From the NCBI RefSeq assembly GCF_938030685.1, contig NZ_CALHHX010000002.1:1-9086 (forward strand): DNA of 9,086 bases. The letters run 5' to 3'. Positions 1 to 6,517 of this stretch are shown here, in pieces (the first letter of the stretch is position 1; each line of letters starts with the position of its first letter). The translations under genes and the position numbers were made by a program. Under the pieces are notes generated by a model. The model was not told the DNA's origin and made no database searches. It saw only the letters and a program-made list of their open reading frames with translations. The stretch is from an uncultured Campylobacter sp. (GTDB lineage: Bacteria; Campylobacterota; Campylobacteria; Campylobacterales; Campylobacteraceae).

Positions 1-360
1 TTCGGCGATTTGCGCGTCGGCCTTTACGAGCGTCTGAAGCCCGCGTACGCCGAAGGTTGCGTTGCCGTCGTAGATGATCTCCCCGCTAAAACCCATAAAA
101 TACGCGAGAATCTGCTCAAGCGCCGATCTTAGACATGCGCTGAGTCCGATCTCATCGACCTGTGCGCTTGAAATTTCGACGATTTTGTAGCGCGAGTTTT
201 TGATGATCTGAGCATAGAGCTCCTCGCGGCGCTTCTCGCTTAGTTTTTTGCTATCGGCAAGGCCTGCGATTTCGCGCTGCAAGACGCAACCCGCGACGCA
301 AAGCGGTCCCGCAAGACAGCCGCGCCCCGCCTCGTCGATGCCGCAAATCTGACCGCTCAC
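1..360 (-). CDS. rnhB: Ribonuclease HII, N-terminal part (gene runs off the left edge)
   Basis: RNase HII cuts the RNA strand of RNA-DNA hybrids and removes misincorporated ribonucleotides in the cytoplasm. The first 120 codons are present; the family is usually near 190-200 residues, so roughly 60% is visible and the 3' end lies outside. The N-terminal family signature GIDEAGRGCLAGPL follows the start directly and supplies catalytic Asp9 and Glu10. DSKKLS follows about 40 residues in. Asp98 in IIYDGN and Asp115 in VKADA match the remaining two metal-binding acids. The start is a GTG at 358-360 that overlaps the stop of the upstream RDD gene in the four bases GTGA, so translation is probably coupled to that gene. 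No sign of damage in the visible part. Identification is by motif only but is unambiguous. Confidence 0.95.
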   Translation of the reverse strand, partial: MSGQICGIDEAGRGCLAGPLCVAGCVLQREIAGLADSKKLSEKRREELYAQIIKNSRYKIVEISSAQVDEIGLSACLRSALEQILAYFMGFSGEIIYDGNATFGVRGLQTLVKADAQIAE

Positions 361-782
361 TGCGCGTCCTTTCGCACGACGGGCGCGGCTCCGCTTAGTA
401 GGTCGTGTAAGTTTAGATGATCTTTGCGAAAGAAGCAGATCAAAAGCCCGATGACGCTAAAGCCCGCAAGCACGAAGCAAGCAAAGCGAGCTAAGGCTCT
501 AAAGAAGCTTGCTTTGCGTCCGCTACGAATGTCGATGAGATAAAGCCCCGCGAGCTTATAGCCCGGAGTCTGGGCGCTGCGGGCGTAAAATACCGCGCAA
601 ATAGCGCCGTAAGCAAGCCATATAAGCGCGATCGCGGCTTGGTTGCGCCATAGAGCTTCTTTTGAGCCCAAGATGAGATAGGTAACGCCGTAGAATAGGG
701 GCATCGCGATGATGAAAAGATCGACGATGAAGGCCTTTACGCGCAGAAAGATCGGTGAAATTTTAGCTTTTTGTTTTGCCAT
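357..782 (-). CDS. RDD family membrane protein
   Basis: This 141-residue protein has three hydrophobic segments, at about residues 18-38, 49-67 and 97-117, so it should sit in the inner membrane. The RDD hallmarks are visible: Arg14 and Asp21 in FLRVKAFIVDL at the head of the first segment, TPGYKLAGLYLID at about 72-84 followed by GRKASFFRALARF with Arg95, and the closing LNLHDLLSGAAPVV (His126, Asp127). No enzymatic role is established for most of the family; some members have been linked to ion or proton antiport, which this sequence alone cannot show. The ATG at 780-782 is preceded by only a weak purine-rich sequence. It lies 103 nt after pyrE and overlaps rnhB by the GTGA junction, so it probably shares their transcript. 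C. jejuni has a small membrane protein gene at the same place next to pyrE (from memory). Confidence 0.85.
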   Translation of the reverse strand: MAKQKAKISPIFLRVKAFIVDLFIIAMPLFYGVTYLILGSKEALWRNQAAIALIWLAYGAICAVFYARSAQTPGYKLAGLYLIDIRSGRKASFFRALARFACFVLAGFSVIGLLICFFRKDHLNLHDLLSGAAPVVRKDAQ

Positions 783-885
783 TTTGCTTCGTTTTGGATT
801 AAATTTTAAAATTCCGGCGCGCTAAATTTAGAGCCTAGAGGATAAAATTTAATCTCGTTGCGGTTTGTTAGCAGCAAATCGACGC

Positions 886-1497
886 CTAGTTTCCGCGACT
901 GCCGGGCTTGATCGCCTTGCTTCCGGTAGCACAAAGCGGGCAGGTTGCGGGCTCGTAAATTTCAAACTCGAAATTGCCTAGCGCAAAAAACGGCTTATCT
1001 GCAGGTAGCTTGGCGCCCTCTTTTGCACTGCTGCCCGCTAAATTTGCGACCTTGCAAAATCCGCGATTGGCAAGCGCGGCAAAGCCCACGACCTCGCCGC
1101 TGAGGTTTTCGATGAGCCTCGCGCTTTCAAGCGCTGAGCCACCCGTAGTGATGATGTCCTCACAGACGATAAATCTCTCGCCCTTATGCACTTCAAAGCC
1201 GCGGCGCAGGCTCATCACGCGATCCACGCGCTCGGTAAAGATGAAGCGCTTTTTCGCCGCGCGAGCTAGCTCGTAGCCAGCTAAAATTCCGCCCAGCGCA
1301 GGCGAGCAGACGCTGTCAAACTCTACGCCTGCTTTTTCGATGATTGCGGCAAGCTCGTCTGCGAGCTGCCCCGCGAGCTGCGGATCCTCAAGTACTTTGG
1401 CGCTTTGCAGATAGAATTCCGAATGGTTGCCGCTTGAAAGCAGAAAATGCCCCTGCAGATATGCACCGCAGTCGCGATAGATTTTTTCTATATTCAC
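886..1497 (-). CDS. pyrE: Orotate phosphoribosyltransferase
   Basis: The enzyme joins orotate and PRPP to give orotidine monophosphate, the fifth step of pyrimidine synthesis, in the cytoplasm. The 203-residue length fits the family. The PRPP-binding loop is clear at residues 109-122 (FIVCEDIITTGGSA, with the acidic pair Glu113-Asp114). LLSSGNHSEFYL near the N terminus and CSPALGGILAGY at about 64-75 are also family-typical. A C-terminal CPLC pair (Cys186, Cys189) precedes the conserved ending AIKPGSRGN. The start is GTG at 1495-1497, only 3 nt after the frr stop; an AAGG at 1505-1510 inside the end of frr serves as ribosome binding site, so the two genes should be co-transcribed and coupled. 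Stop is TAG. No oddities. Confidence 0.96.
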   Translation of the reverse strand: MNIEKIYRDCGAYLQGHFLLSSGNHSEFYLQSAKVLEDPQLAGQLADELAAIIEKAGVEFDSVCSPALGGILAGYELARAAKKRFIFTERVDRVMSLRRGFEVHKGERFIVCEDIITTGGSALESARLIENLSGEVVGFAALANRGFCKVANLAGSSAKEGAKLPADKPFFALGNFEFEIYEPATCPLCATGSKAIKPGSRGN

Positions 1498-1500
1498 AGC

Positions 1501-2058
1501 TCAGACCTTCAAAAGCTCGGCTTCTTTGGCCTTGACTGCGTCGTCGATCTTGCTTGAGTAAGAGTCGGTGATCTTTTGCACCTCCTCATAGCCCTTTTTA
1601 GCGTCGTCTTCGGAGATCGCTTTGTCTTTTTCGAGCTTTTTGATCTCGTCGTTAGCGTCTTTTCGGACGTTACGAATGCCGATTTTAGCCTTCTCGCCCA
1701 TCGCTTTGGCCTTTTTTGCGTTTTCTTGGCGTTGCTCGACCGTCATCGGCGGGAAAAATAGCTTTACGCTCTCGCCGTCGTTAGTAGGGTTTACGCCGAT
1801 ATTCGCCGCTGCGATCGCGCTTTCGATCGCCTTTAGCATCGGCTTTTCCCAAGGCGTGATCGAGATCGTTACCGCATCGGTCGAAAGGACGGTCGCGACC
1901 TGATTTAGCGGAGTTTGCGAGCCGTAATAATCCACGAAAATATGATCTAGGATCGCCACGCTCACTTTGCCGGTGCGTAGCGTCGTAAAGTCCTTTTTCA
2001 AAGCCTCGATAGCTCGATCGCCGTTTGCTCTTTGCTCTTTATAGATAGCTTCTAGCAT
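1501..2058 (-). CDS. frr: Ribosome recycling factor
   Basis: RRF works with EF-G to split the post-termination ribosome in the cytoplasm. The protein is 185 residues, exactly the family size, and is recognisable from end to end: the N-terminal helix MLEAIYKEQRANGDRAIEAL, LRTGKVSVAILDHIFVDYYG, TPLNQVATV, ITPWEKPMLKAIESAI, and the long charged helices ending VKAKEAELLKV. The ATG at 2056-2058 has an AAGGA at 2064-2068 with 5 nt spacing. It starts a transcript from the TATAAT box at 2086-2091 and is followed after 3 nt by pyrE. This is an essential housekeeping gene with no visible anomaly. Confidence 0.98.
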   Translation of the reverse strand: MLEAIYKEQRANGDRAIEALKKDFTTLRTGKVSVAILDHIFVDYYGSQTPLNQVATVLSTDAVTISITPWEKPMLKAIESAIAAANIGVNPTNDGESVKLFFPPMTVEQRQENAKKAKAMGEKAKIGIRNVRKDANDEIKKLEKDKAISEDDAKKGYEEVQKITDSYSSKIDDAVKAKEAELLKV

Positions 2059-2085
2059 TCAAATCCTTTAAATAAAATTTGCGGA

Positions 2086-2091
2086 ATTATA
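2086..2091 (-). promoter_or_regulatory. Predicted -10 box of frr-pyrE promoter
   Basis: A perfect TATAAT lies on the minus strand 27 nt upstream of the frr ATG, preceded by a T7 run at 2097-2103. Campylobacter sigma-70 promoters typically have this box with T-rich upstream DNA and no clear -35. Transcription would start near 2078-2080 and leave a short leader holding the AAGGA ribosome binding site. Confidence 0.65.
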
Positions 2092-2113
2092 GCGTTAAAA
2101 AAATAAGAATAGC

Positions 2114-2144
2114 ATTTAAAAGCGCGGATTTTGCGCTTTTAAAT
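2114..2144 (-). terminator. Hairpin terminator after secG
   Basis: A perfect 12-bp inverted repeat (ATTTAAAAGCGC at 2114-2125 and its complement at 2133-2144) encloses a 7-nt loop, 16 nt beyond the secG stop. On the minus strand it is followed about 10 nt later by a T7 run (2097-2103). The gap between stem and T run is larger than in a textbook terminator, but position and stem strength fit the end of the secG transcript. Confidence 0.6.
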
Positions 2145-2159
2145 TTTAAAATTTAGAGT

Positions 2160-2681
2160 TTATTTGGTTGTGTTTTGATCTGCGGAAGCGGCGCTGGCAT
2201 TGGTATCACTTGATGCTTGCGACCGAGCAGGCGCGCTAGCTGCGGCGGTATCGGTAGCAGGAGCTGCGGGCGCTTCGATTTTCGTATCCGTCGCATTGGT
2301 CTCGCCGCTAATTATAGAATTTGACTCAGTGCTTGCAGGAGCGAAATTAGGCTTTATGCCAGAAGTAGGGATAGACGGCACGCCAGGGACAGCGTTTGGT
2401 CCGGATTTAGTAGCATTCACTTCGATCTTTACGCGATCGACTACGGAAGATTTAGCATCTTGTTGATAGAAATACGCAAGCACGAGTGTATTTATCACAA
2501 ATAAAATTCCCATCGCGGCGGTAAATTTAGCCAAAAATCCCGCTGGACCCTTCGCTCCGAATAAGCTTTCGTTGCTTCCGCTGTATGCGCCAAGCCCAAT
2601 AGAAGAGCTCTTTTGCAGCAGAACGGAGATCGTAATTATCACGGCGAAGACGACTTGTAAAACCAAAAATAACGTAGTCAC
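2160..2681 (-). CDS. secG: Protein translocase subunit SecG with long periplasmic tail
   Basis: SecG is the accessory subunit of the SecYEG export channel in the inner membrane. Two membrane helices are visible at residues 4-22 and 54-72. Between them is the conserved cytoplasmic loop QKSSSIGLGAYSGSNESLFG. After the second helix comes a tail of about 100 residues (74-173) rich in Ala, Ser, Thr, Pro and Asn, making the protein 173 residues where C. jejuni SecG is about 120. With the N-out/C-out topology known for E. coli SecG the tail is periplasmic. It contains four D/E-X-N-X-S/T sequons: EVNAT (Asn89), ETNAT (Asn129), DTNAS (Asn161), DQNTT (Asn170). The start is GTG at 2679-2681 with AAAAGG about 7 nt upstream. 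It has its own TATAAT box and a hairpin after its stop, so it is probably monocistronic. Confidence 0.93.
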   Translation of the reverse strand: MTTLFLVLQVVFAVIITISVLLQKSSSIGLGAYSGSNESLFGAKGPAGFLAKFTAAMGILFVINTLVLAYFYQQDAKSSVVDRVKIEVNATKSGPNAVPGVPSIPTSGIKPNFAPASTESNSIISGETNATDTKIEAPAAPATDTAAASAPARSQASSDTNASAASADQNTTK

Positions 2682-2712
2682 TATAAAACCTTTTGAAAAA
2701 ATTGAATTTGCG

Positions 2713-2718
2713 ATTATA
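2713..2718 (-). promoter_or_regulatory. Predicted -10 box of secG promoter
   Basis: A perfect TATAAT on the minus strand 31 nt upstream of the secG GTG, preceded by the T-rich stretch CTTTTAT. It lies between the hairpin behind the BI-1 gene and secG, so secG should have its own transcript. Confidence 0.6.
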
Positions 2719-2749
2719 ATAAAAGATTTATAAATTTTAAGTTAAGAGT

Positions 2750-2768
2750 GCACCGCACGAAGCGGTGC
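2750..2768 (-). terminator. GC-rich hairpin after the BI-1 family gene
   Basis: GCACCGC at 2750-2756 and GCGGTGC at 2762-2768 form a perfect 7-bp GC-rich stem with a 5-nt loop, starting 7 nt past the stop of the BI-1 gene. The sequence after the stem on the minus strand (ACTCTTAACTT) has few T residues, so it may be a weak terminator or an RNA 3'-end stabiliser. Confidence 0.5.
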
Positions 2769-2775
2769 GTAAAAT

Positions 2776-3471
2776 TTAGTCTCTACTTGCGCCGAAAATT
2801 CTTAGCAGCGAAAGGAAGAGGTTGTAGATGTTTAGATACATATCTACGGCAGCCATTATCGGTGAAGTATAGGTGCCGTTTATAATATTTTTAGTATCGT
2901 AGATGATATACATCGAAAAGATTAAAGCCGAAAAAGCTGAAATCGCTATATCAAGCACGGTGCTTTTGAAAAAGAAGTAGTTCAAAAGGCTTAGCACGAT
3001 AATAGCCACAAGCGATACCAATAGCGGCTTGCCCCAAGAGTCGAAATTTGTCTTTGTATTCATCGCGTAAACGGTAAGAGCACCGAAAGTAATCGCCGTA
3101 GCCACAAACGCATGCGTTACTACGTCTCCGGCACCCGCTGCGATATAGATAGCGATCAATTTACCTAGAGTAAGACCGGTAATAAAGGTAAATGCAAAAA
3201 GCAAAATCAGCGCGATCGTGTTGGCGCCGCGATTTACGGCTGCTTGCATACCGAAGATCAGCCCCATTAAAACTACCAGATATAAAATCGGATGAAGAGC
3301 CAAGCTCACGCCGAAACTCATCGCCACAAAAGCCCCTGCCGCCGCAGCTATCATCGAAGCGGTTAGAAGCGCGTAGGTTTGTTTGATAGTCTGAGAGATT
3401 CGTCCTTGTTCCAGTGATGCGTCCGATAGCTCATAGCCATCCGCGTAATTTCGTCTGTCGTATAGACTCAT
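2776..3471 (-). CDS. BI-1/YccA (UPF0005) family membrane protein
   Basis: This 231-residue protein is almost wholly hydrophobic after residue 30, with about seven membrane segments (approx. 33-53, 60-76, 85-105, 116-135, 150-167, 171-190 and a semi-buried 205-226). N-terminal ISQTIKQTYALLTASM, the central MGLIFGMQAA, the IIYDTKNIING segment and the C-terminal YNLFLSLLRIFGASRD are family-typical. Bacterial relatives are proton-sensitive calcium leak channels (B. subtilis YetJ) or modulators of membrane proteases (E. coli YccA); which applies here is unknown. The acid pair of YetJ is only half kept: Asp192 is in YDTK, but the second position appears to be Asn214 (MYLN), with Asp210 four residues earlier. 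The ATG has a strong AAGGAG at 3478-3483. It is divergent from the carbonic anhydrase gene, as in C. jejuni (Cj0236c/Cj0237, from memory). Confidence 0.9.
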   Translation of the reverse strand: MSLYDRRNYADGYELSDASLEQGRISQTIKQTYALLTASMIAAAAGAFVAMSFGVSLALHPILYLVVLMGLIFGMQAAVNRGANTIALILLFAFTFITGLTLGKLIAIYIAAGAGDVVTHAFVATAITFGALTVYAMNTKTNFDSWGKPLLVSLVAIIVLSLLNYFFFKSTVLDIAISAFSALIFSMYIIYDTKNIINGTYTSPIMAAVDMYLNIYNLFLSLLRIFGASRD

Positions 3472-3523
3472 ATTTTTCTCCTTCTTTTGATTTATGAGCG
3501 GGGAGTTTAGCGAAAATTTGGTA

Positions 3524-3529
3524 AATATA
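3524..3529 (-). promoter_or_regulatory. Possible -10 box for the BI-1 family gene
   Basis: TATATT on the minus strand within an AT-rich run, 52 nt upstream of the ATG at 3471, with T-rich DNA upstream. It is an imperfect match and overlapping alternatives (TTATAT) exist in the same run, so the exact box is uncertain. Confidence 0.4.
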
Positions 3530-3572
3530 TAATTAAAAATTCCCAGAATTCTATCTATTTATGAAAGTAATA

Positions 3573-3578
3573 TATAAT
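3573..3578 (+). promoter_or_regulatory. Predicted -10 box of the can-mscS-acidic-sod operon
   Basis: A perfect TATAAT 24 nt upstream of the carbonic anhydrase ATG, with AAGGAG at 3592-3597 and 5 nt to the start codon. The leader would be only about 15-20 nt. No other promoter-like site precedes the three downstream genes, whose starts all lie inside the previous gene, so this box probably serves the whole run. Confidence 0.6.
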
Positions 3579-3602
3579 TCCCGACTTTTTTAAGGAGAAA
3601 GT

Positions 3603-4271
3603 ATGCCCAGCCAGTTAATAAATGGAGCTATTAAATTTATGGAAGAAAATTTTGCCGAGCATGCCGAGCTTTTCGGGAGTCTGGCAAATCATCAAAAGCC
3701 CCACACACTTTTTATCGGCTGCTCCGACTCGCGCGTGGTGCCAAGCCTAATTACCTCGACGCTTCCAGGAGAGCTTTTCGTCGTACGAAATATTGCAAAC
3801 GTCGTTCCTCCATACCGCATTAGCGAGGAATTTTTAGCGACTACCTCAGCGATTGAATACGCGCTGTATTCGCTAAAAATCAAAAATATCATCGTTTGCG
3901 GGCACAGCAACTGCGGTGGCTGCGCGGCGCTGTTTTACGACGCTAAAAAACTCGAAAAAATTCCAAACGTAAGGCGCTGGCTAAATTTAATGCAGCCCGT
4001 AAAAGACGAGGTCGAAAAGCTCAAAGATCTCGGCACCGGCAAGCGTGAGTGGATCACCGAGAGATTAAATATTATAAATTCCATGCAAAATTTACTTAGT
4101 TTTCCTGGCATCAAAGACGCCTACAAAAACGGCGAGATTAAAATTTACGGCTGGCACTACGTCATCGAAACGGGCGAGCTATTCAACTACGACGACGAAG
4201 GCGCGCATTTTACGCTATTAAATAAGGGAATGGATTATGAAAAAATCTATAATCAGCTTTTTAACGATTAG
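3603..4271 (+). CDS. can: Beta-class carbonic anhydrase
   Basis: This zinc enzyme interconverts CO2 and bicarbonate in the cytoplasm; in capnophilic Campylobacter it supplies bicarbonate for carboxylation at low CO2 (the C. jejuni enzyme is CanB, Cj0237). At 222 residues it fits the family. The zinc ligands are Cys40 (in IGCSDSRV), His101 and Cys104 (in CGHSNCGGC). The catalytic Asp42-Arg44 pair is intact. GELFVVRNIANVVPP at about 56-70 and IKIYGWHYVIETGELF near the C terminus are family-typical. The start has a strong AAGGAG and a short leader. The last 35 nt (codons for the tail MDYEKIYNQLFND) overlap the start of the mscS gene in another frame, an arrangement that suggests coupled translation. 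No missing residues. Confidence 0.96.
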   Translation: MPSQLINGAIKFMEENFAEHAELFGSLANHQKPHTLFIGCSDSRVVPSLITSTLPGELFVVRNIANVVPPYRISEEFLATTSAIEYALYSLKIKNIIVCGHSNCGGCAALFYDAKKLEKIPNVRRWLNLMQPVKDEVEKLKDLGTGKREWITERLNIINSMQNLLSFPGIKDAYKNGEIKIYGWHYVIETGELFNYDDEGAHFTLLNKGMDYEKIYNQLFND

Positions 4272-6351
4272 TCTTTTTAGCGCCGCTTTAGCGTTTGCAG
4301 ACCTCAACACGACCGGCGAAGGAAGCTTTGTAGAGACGAATTCTTCTACTCCAGAGGCAAATCTTACTTTAGAAAACAACAAAACCGAGATCAAAAAGGA
4401 AGTCGCTAAAATTTTATCCAAATCGCTCGGTGCGGAGGATGGCAATAAAACCGAAGTAATAAATATGATCGCAGAAAAGGTCGCCAAAACGGAGACTTCA
4501 CAGAAAAAAGCTCCTAATGGAGAGACGCTTATCTCTGTAATCAAAGAGATTAAAAAGCTAAATTTACAACGCAGCTCCCTGCTTAACGGCGGTGACGCCA
4601 ACGCGAGCAAAAACGAACTGGACGCCATCGATCGCAATAAAGCTAAGCTCTTTGATCGCCTACCTTTTGCGATTACGCAGCAGGATATGGATATCGAAAG
4701 CATAATGTCGTATGCGCAAAATAAAAAGAACATCCAAACTACGCTAAAAAAATACGCCAAAAAGCAGAGCTCTCCCGAATACGTAAATGCAAGCGCGGAT
4801 TTAGAAAAGATGGAGATGGCAGAGATCTTTTATACCTCGCTTATGAAAATTGAGGATATGTTTGTAAACGGCGCAAGCAGAAGCGCGCTTGAAAGTGAGC
4901 TGAGTAGCACGCTACTAAATATCCAAACTAGGGATTTTAGCAAACTTAATGATTTGAAAAATAATCTAAGCAGTCAAGAGCAGATAGACGCCTTAGAGTC
5001 TAAAATCAACGATTTGAAAAACGACAAGCAGACCTACGACGAGGTGCTTACGTATCTGTCTCGAAATAGCGATCTGCTCGCAAGTAGCGTGGTTTTTACC
5101 AGCTTAAATTTTAAATCGGTGATCGATTATATCAACGATAAAATTCCGTTTAAGCTCAGCCACGTAAATTTCGGCAAGCTCATTTTGATCACGCTGATTA
5201 CGCTATTTTTCTACTCGCTTCGCAGGCTACTTGCCAACATCATCTATTTCGTATTTAAATTCTTTAATAAAAGCTTTTCGCTGGATAGCGAAACTCTAAA
5301 AACGCAAGTAGTAGGCATCATCAAGCGCCCGATGGGTATTTTGCTGATCGCTTATTCGGTCGATATCTGTCTTAGTATATTTTATTATCCGGCGCCTGTG
5401 CCGATAAAATTTGCAAATTTATTCTCGATCGTTTACGTGGTACTTTGGGCATGGCTCATCATCGAAATCATCGACGGTTACGGCATTATTGTGCTTGGAA
5501 ACATCACGAAAAAAGGCGTCAGAAAAGATATCATAAATCTAGTCGTTAAAATTCTATATGTCATCGTAATCATCATCGCCGTGCTTTTGGTGCTAAAGCG
5601 TCTGGGCTTTGACATCTCGGCGCTTATGGCATCGCTTGGAATCGGCGGACTTGCGATCGCGTTTGCGACCAAGGACATCATCGCAAATTTCTTCTCATCC
5701 GTGATGCTATTATTTGATAATTCATTCTCACAAGGTGATTGGGTCGTATTAGGCGACATAGAAGGAAACGTCGTAGAAACAGGCTTTAGAAAGACGACGA
5801 TCAGAACCTTTGATAACGCTCTTGTTTTTGTGCCGAATTCCAACATAATGGCGCAAAATATCAAAAACTGGAGCCGCAGGAAGGTAGGACGGAATTTAAA
5901 GCTTACCGTAGGTGTCGAATACGGTGCGAGCACGGCTCAACTGCGAAAGTGCGTAAACGACATAAAAGAGATGTTAAAATCTCACCCGGGCATCGCTCAG
6001 TCTGCCGATACGGCATTAAATTCTAAAGATTTTCGTATGCGCTATAGACAAAATATGGTCTCTATCGACGATTTAGCGGGCTATAAAAGCACCATGTTCG
6101 TGGCGTTAGATAGCTTTGGCGATTCGTCCATTAATATTTTAGTTTACTGCTTCACAAAAACCGTAATATGGGCAAATTTCATCCAAACGAAAGAGGATGT
6201 TTTATTTAAAATAATGGAGATCGTGGAGCAAAACGGACTATCGTTTGCCTTCCCATCGCAGAGCGTTTATATCGAAAATATCCCGGAAATAGCAAGCGAA
6301 TGCGTAAAATCAAAAGTAAATTCCAACGACAAAGGAGAGCAAAATGGCTGA
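4237..6351 (+). CDS. Large MscS-family mechanosensitive channel with glycosylation-prone periplasmic domain
   Basis: An inner-membrane channel that should open under membrane tension and release small solutes. It has 704 residues against 286 in E. coli MscS. A signal peptide (residues 1-21, cleaved after FA before DLNTT) fixes the start at 4237, inside the end of can; AAGGGA at 4224-4229 is the ribosome binding site. Residues 22-305 form a charged, largely helical periplasmic domain with coiled-coil stretches (around 225-265). Membrane helices follow at about 314-333, 365-386, 394-415 and 432-455. The pore helix (about 462-490, ALMASLGIGGLAIAFATKD) and the MscS beta domain (SQGDWVVLGDIEGNVVETGF, then FVPNS) are clear. 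Six D/E-X-N-X-S/T sequons sit in the periplasmic part (Asn24, 35, 42, 48, 70, 122). The stop overlaps the next gene by 8 nt. C. jejuni Cj0238 is the positional counterpart. Confidence 0.94.
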   Translation: MKKSIISFLTISLFSAALAFADLNTTGEGSFVETNSSTPEANLTLENNKTEIKKEVAKILSKSLGAEDGNKTEVINMIAEKVAKTETSQKKAPNGETLISVIKEIKKLNLQRSSLLNGGDANASKNELDAIDRNKAKLFDRLPFAITQQDMDIESIMSYAQNKKNIQTTLKKYAKKQSSPEYVNASADLEKMEMAEIFYTSLMKIEDMFVNGASRSALESELSSTLLNIQTRDFSKLNDLKNNLSSQEQIDALESKINDLKNDKQTYDEVLTYLSRNSDLLASSVVFTSLNFKSVIDYINDKIPFKLSHVNFGKLILITLITLFFYSLRRLLANIIYFVFKFFNKSFSLDSETLKTQVVGIIKRPMGILLIAYSVDICLSIFYYPAPVPIKFANLFSIVYVVLWAWLIIEIIDGYGIIVLGNITKKGVRKDIINLVVKILYVIVIIIAVLLVLKRLGFDISALMASLGIGGLAIAFATKDIIANFFSSVMLLFDNSFSQGDWVVLGDIEGNVVETGFRKTTIRTFDNALVFVPNSNIMAQNIKNWSRRKVGRNLKLTVGVEYGASTAQLRKCVNDIKEMLKSHPGIAQSADTALNSKDFRMRYRQNMVSIDDLAGYKSTMFVALDSFGDSSINILVYCFTKTVIWANFIQTKEDVLFKIMEIVEQNGLSFAFPSQSVYIENIPEIASECVKSKVNSNDKGEQNG
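6333..6337 (+). promoter_or_regulatory. Ribosome binding site of the acidic peptide
   Basis: AGGAG lying inside the last codons of mscS, 6 nt before the ATG at 6344. It is the strongest ribosome binding site within the operon after that of can and is the main sequence evidence that the short reading frame is translated. Confidence 0.75.
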
Positions 6352-6517
6352 TTTCGATGACTTCGAAGACGAAGAGTTCGATGAGGACGAATATGAGGAC
6401 GATGATTTAATCGGAGGCGACGAGAGTTACAACTACAACTACGACGAGGATGATTACAGCTACGAAGACGACGACGGTTTTAACGATTATAGCGATTTGG
6501 ACAGCGAGGATTATTAG
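6344..6517 (+). CDS. Small, extremely acidic, tyrosine-rich protein of unknown function (57 aa)
   Basis: I do not recognise this protein. It starts with ATG at 6344 behind a near-consensus AAAGGAG (6331-6337, 6 nt spacing), overlaps the mscS stop by 8 nt and ends in TAG whose last base is the first base of the next gene's GTG. Those junctions, rather than homology, are why I call it real. Its 57 residues hold 20 Asp and 10 Glu but no Lys, Arg, His, Cys, Trp, Pro, Thr, Val or Gln; 8 Tyr and 4 Phe are scattered among the acids (MADFDDFEDEEF at the N terminus, YNYNYDEDDYSY in the middle, SEDY at the end). Net charge is near -30 and no fold, signal peptide or membrane segment is expected. It could bind cations, mimic a nucleic acid, or act as a disordered partner of a neighbouring protein; nothing in the sequence decides between these. 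Confidence 0.82.
   Translation: MADFDDFEDEEFDEDEYEDDDLIGGDESYNYNYDEDDYSYEDDDGFNDYSDLDSEDY

Noticed and set aside
974..1276. 100-codon open frame antisense to pyrE
   Set aside because: pyrE is intact with PRPP motif; the antisense frame is a shadow.
4218..4760. 180-codon open frame antisense to the start of mscS
   Set aside because: mscS has a signal peptide, ribosome binding site and family domains; the antisense frame has none and begins within the channel gene.
5478..5933. 151-codon open frame antisense to the MscS pore region
   Set aside because: It is the mirror of the most conserved part of the channel and shows no domain of its own.
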